Shown here: positions 40,381-42,786 of the stretch, in pieces
Layout: every line of letters starts with the position of its first letter
Numbering within the stretch: position 1 is the first letter of the stretch
Source: SIG78 sp045635745
GTDB taxonomy: Bacteria; Verrucomicrobiota; Lentisphaeria; Victivallales; Victivallaceae
DNA: 42,786 nucleotides
Direction: 5' to 3'
NCBI GenBank assembly: GCA_045635745.1
Contig: JAZTWG010000062.1
Span: forward strand, 1-42,786
The notes under the pieces: generated by a model
The model's database searches: none
What the model saw: only the letters and a program-made list of their open reading frames with translations
What the model was told of the DNA's origin: nothing
Made by a program: the position numbers and the translations under genes

Positions 40381-41877
40381 ATGAACAAGTTTCTTGATGA
40401 ATTCATGGCTGCATACAAGTTTGAAGGTCTCACCTTTGACGACGTTTCGCTCGTGACTCAGTATGCGGATTTTCTGCCTTTTGAAACCAGCGTGGAAAGC
40501 CGTTTTTCGCGCAATGTAAAACTCAATATTCCTTTTGCTTCGGCGGCTATGGATACGGTTACCGAGGGCGCTATGGCCATTGCCATGGCCCGTCTGGGCG
40601 GTATCGGTGTTATTCACAAAAATCTCAATGTGGCCCGTCAGGTGGAAGAAGTCCGCAAGGTCAAACTTTATCTCAACGGCATTATTGAAAATCCCGCCGT
40701 TTTCCGCGCCGATATGACCGTGGCGGAAATGCTCGAAGAAAAACGCAACAAGCAGTTCAAATTCTCCGGTTTCCCCATCGTTGACAACAATGGCAAACTC
40801 CTGGGCATTATTACCGCCCGCGATATCAAATTCCTGACCCATTACGATATGAAGATCGGCGATGTGATGCAGAAAAATGTCATCACTGCTCCCGCCGGAA
40901 CTTCGCTGCAGGATGCTTACAAAATTATGCTCGATAAGCACGTCGGCAAGCTCCCCACCGTGGATGCCGATGGCAAATTGACCGGCCTTTACAGCTATCA
41001 GGATGTTCGCACCCTGATCGAAAATGCTGAACCCGATTACAATCGCGACAGCCGTCACCAGCTCCGCGTGGCCGCCGCTATCGGCCCCTACGATATGGAA
41101 CGCGCCGAAGCGCTCGTCAAGGCCGGTGTGGACGTTATGGTGCTCGATACCGCTCATGGCGACAGCAAGGGCGTGATCGAATCCGTGGCGGAATTCAAAA
41201 AGACTTTCGGCGACAAAGTCGATGTCATTGCCGGTAATGTGGCCACTGCCGAAGCAGCCAAAGCGTTGGCGGATGCCGGCGCGGACGGCGTGAAAGTCGG
41301 TATCGGACCCGGCTCGATCTGCACCACCCGTGTGGTTGCCGGGGTCGGCGTGCCGCAGGTAACTGCGGTCTTCAATGCCGCCAAAGCTCTGCCCGCCGAT
41401 GTGCCGGTTATTGCCGACGGCGGTATCAAGCAGTCCGGCGATATTGCCAAGGCTCTGGCGTTCGGTGCCAGCTCGGTGATGATGGGTTCCGCTCTGGCGG
41501 GTACTGCCGAAAGCACCGGCGAAGTGACTCTGCATCAGGGGCGGCGCTATGTTATCTACCGCGGTATGGGCAGTCTGGAAGCCATGAAAACCGGCAAAGC
41601 CAGCCGCGAACGTTATGGGCAGCAGGATGTGGATACCGATAAGAAACTCGTGCCGCAGGGGATCGAAGGTCTGGTGCCGTATCGCGGCCCCGTTGCCGAT
41701 GTGGTATTCCAGATGGTCGGCGGCTTGCGCTATTCGCTGGGTTACTGCGGCGCGCGCACCATTGCCGAACTGCAGGAAAAAGCCAAGGTCATCCGTGTTA
41801 CCGCTGCCGGTTTGCGCGAAGCTCATCCGCACGACGTGACCATGCTCAAGGATGCTCCCAACTATTCTTCGAATTAA
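40381..41877 (+). CDS. guaB: Inosine-5'-monophosphate dehydrogenase
   Basis: A 498-residue enzyme oxidising IMP to XMP with NAD+, the rate-limiting step of GMP synthesis. The catalytic loop GIGPGSICTTRVVAGVGVPQ carries the active cysteine (C314). IADGGIKQSGDIAKALAFGA and GMGSLEAM contact the phosphate, and the flap holds SRERYGQ. Two CBS domains are inserted at about 100-215 (FSGFPIVDNNGKLLGIITARD; HVGKLPTVDADGKLTGLYSYQD) and bind regulatory nucleotides. GGAG at 40371-40374 precedes ATG 40381. Codons are strongly biased towards C-ending forms. A terminator follows, so it is monocistronic. Confidence 0.97.
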   Translation: MNKFLDEFMAAYKFEGLTFDDVSLVTQYADFLPFETSVESRFSRNVKLNIPFASAAMDTVTEGAMAIAMARLGGIGVIHKNLNVARQVEEVRKVKLYLNGIIENPAVFRADMTVAEMLEEKRNKQFKFSGFPIVDNNGKLLGIITARDIKFLTHYDMKIGDVMQKNVITAPAGTSLQDAYKIMLDKHVGKLPTVDADGKLTGLYSYQDVRTLIENAEPDYNRDSRHQLRVAAAIGPYDMERAEALVKAGVDVMVLDTAHGDSKGVIESVAEFKKTFGDKVDVIAGNVATAEAAKALADAGADGVKVGIGPGSICTTRVVAGVGVPQVTAVFNAAKALPADVPVIADGGIKQSGDIAKALAFGASSVMMGSALAGTAESTGEVTLHQGRRYVIYRGMGSLEAMKTGKASRERYGQQDVDTDKKLVPQGIEGLVPYRGPVADVVFQMVGGLRYSLGYCGARTIAELQEKAKVIRVTAAGLREAHPHDVTMLKDAPNYSSN

Positions 41878-41897
41878 GGATAAATAAGTATTTATTG

Positions 41898-41929
41898 ACC
41901 GCCGCGAATAGTTTTCCGGCGGTTTTTTT
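41898..41929 (+). terminator. Terminator of guaB
   Basis: ACCGCCG (41898-41904) pairs with CGGCGGT (41917-41923), followed by a run of T to 41929. The ribosome-binding site of the next gene begins right after it. Confidence 0.85.
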
Positions 41930-41945
41930 GTGAAGGTTATATGTA

Positions 41946-42593
41946 ATGATGATCAAACTTGTGGCTTTTGACTTTGATGGTACGCTTGCCGACAGCGTAG
42001 ACTTCTGTCTGACGTGTTTTGACAAGGTTTTTGAAAAATTTATGCAGGAAAATGCGCCGTCTCGGGAAGAGATTTATCAGACTTTCGGCATGAATGAACC
42101 CGGCGTGATCCGGCATTTTATGGGCGGTTTTGTGCCGGATGCCGAAGAGTATTTTTATACTCTCCATCGCAATCTGCACAAAGAGTGGTGTCCGGATGTC
42201 TACCCCGGATGCCGGGATTTGCTTGATTTTCTGCAGGCGCACGCGGTGCCGATGACCATTTTGACCGGTCGCTCGGATACCACATGCCGCATTTCGCTGG
42301 AAATTCTGGGGCTGGAAAAGTATTTTTGCAATATTCAGACCGGGTCGCCGGAAAAAAATGATAAGGCTTCTCAAATGAGTTTTCTGCTCGAAAAATATGC
42401 CCTGCAGCCCGAAGAACTCGTCTATGTGGGCGACGCGGTTTCCGATGCCGAATCAGCGCACCGCGCCGGTGTGAAATGTCTTTCGGCAGCATGGGCGAAA
42501 TCCGCAAGAGTTGCCGAACTCGAAAAAATCAATCCCGGTTTGGTCTTTACCCATGTCAAAGATATGCAGCGCTATCTTACAGAACGAATTTAA
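41946..42593 (+). CDS. HAD-family hydrolase, phosphoglycolate phosphatase-like
   Basis: A 215-residue HAD phosphatase with a helical cap between motifs I and II. Motif I is DFDGTLADS with the nucleophile Asp, motif II TGRSD, motif III the Lys in PEKNDKAS, and motif IV YVGDAVSDAESA. The order and cap type match Gph/PgmB-like enzymes that dephosphorylate small phosphorylated metabolites such as 2-phosphoglycolate; the substrate cannot be fixed from sequence. AAGG lies about 9 nt before ATG 41946, with a second ATG directly after it. It follows guaB across a terminator. Confidence 0.88.
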   Translation: MMIKLVAFDFDGTLADSVDFCLTCFDKVFEKFMQENAPSREEIYQTFGMNEPGVIRHFMGGFVPDAEEYFYTLHRNLHKEWCPDVYPGCRDLLDFLQAHAVPMTILTGRSDTTCRISLEILGLEKYFCNIQTGSPEKNDKASQMSFLLEKYALQPEELVYVGDAVSDAESAHRAGVKCLSAAWAKSARVAELEKINPGLVFTHVKDMQRYLTERI

Positions 42594-42616
42594 TACTCTC
42601 CGGGTATAAAATAAAA

Positions 42617-42660
42617 GGGGCTGTTGCAAAACTCACTGTTTTGCGACAGCCCTATATTTT
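42617..42660. terminator. Terminator after the HAD gene (GGGGCTGTTGC family)
   Basis: GGGGCTGTTGCAAAAC (42617-42632), loop TCACT and GTTTTGCGACAGCCC (42638-42652), with one G-U pair, then a T-rich tail. Left arm and loop are identical to the copy at 30966. The minus-strand side is also T-rich, so it may act in both directions. Confidence 0.85.
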
Positions 42661-42742
42661 TTATTTTTAAGTACACTTATCTGCAATTAAATACATCATT
42701 AACAGAAAAAAGTACCATCTTTTCCAGAATTTTTACTTTTCC

Positions 42743-42786
42743 TCAAACAATTTCTTTGAGCAACACAAAAAAGTCAGTGATGCGCG
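42743..42786 (-). CDS. Possible 3' end of a gene entering from the right
   Basis: On the minus strand one frame reads RITDFFVLLKEIV and stops at 42745-42743; another reads 17 codons to a stop further on. Either could be the tail of a gene convergent with the HAD gene, which would then share the terminator at 42617-42660. Too short to identify. Confidence 0.2.
   Translation of the reverse strand, partial: RITDFFVLLKEIV

Noticed and set aside
8777..42660. Terminal inverted repeats of an insertion sequence, suggested by repeated hairpins
   Set aside because: No transposase gene or target-site duplication lies between any pair, and each hairpin sits directly after a stop codon with a T tail.

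Overview
The window reads as a chromosomal segment of a Gram-negative-type bacterium, most plausibly from the PVC group and perhaps Lentisphaerota (Victivallis-like). This is inferred from the gene mix: cytoplasmic GH20-type hexosaminidases beside an AraC regulator, a giant signal-less beta-strand-repeat protein with a type I exporter, and an orphan mraZ. No rRNA or tRNA is present to confirm it. Base composition looks moderate and fairly even. I see no insertion sequence, phage, CRISPR array or tRNA gene.

Layout. 1-910: terminators, an HTH gene and a 24-bp palindrome. 911-2971 (-): RNase R. 3114-7841 (+): a close-packed run panB, aconitase, ung (overlapping), an unknown gene and an MgtC/SapB membrane protein. 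8002-8745: nagB with its own promoter and terminator. 8865-14805: an amino-sugar block with two paralogous GH20-type genes. The first diverges from an AraC-family regulator. The second leads an operon with a TSCPD protein and a bile-acid/sodium-symporter-family transporter. 14978-15898: cysK. 15989-18759 (-): rsmE followed by two paralogous membrane proteins of unknown function. 18834-19756: acpS and a membrane-anchored protein. 19791-24499 (-): a type I secretion ABC exporter with two tandem degenerate C39-like domains, its HlyD-type adaptor and a small anchored protein. 24989-28136 (-): a CaCA antiporter, a Na/Pi cotransporter with PhoU-like tail, and a small membrane protein. 28227-29912 (-): DEAD-box helicase. 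30182-30883: mraZ and a small membrane protein. 31779-40127: a 2782-residue repeat protein. 40381-42593: guaB and a HAD phosphatase.

How parts may work together. The exporter lacks the catalytic Cys and His of C39 peptidases, as RTX/adhesin exporters do. The giant protein lacks an N-terminal signal peptide, so it is the obvious candidate substrate, though no TolC partner is in view. The GH20 enzymes have no signal peptides and probably release amino sugars inside the cell. NagB would then feed glucosamine-6-phosphate into glycolysis, and the symporter-family protein may import the substrate.

The most interesting regulatory DNA is upstream of mraZ. CCCA/TGGG-type boxes with exact 10-bp period on one strand are followed by TGGA boxes with the same period on the other, overlapping a good promoter. 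A shorter TGGG direct repeat with 10-bp period lies upstream of guaB. Most promoters I can propose share a TTGYAA, 16-17 bp, TATATT-like form. A GGGGCTGTTGCAAAAC-type terminator hairpin recurs at three places.
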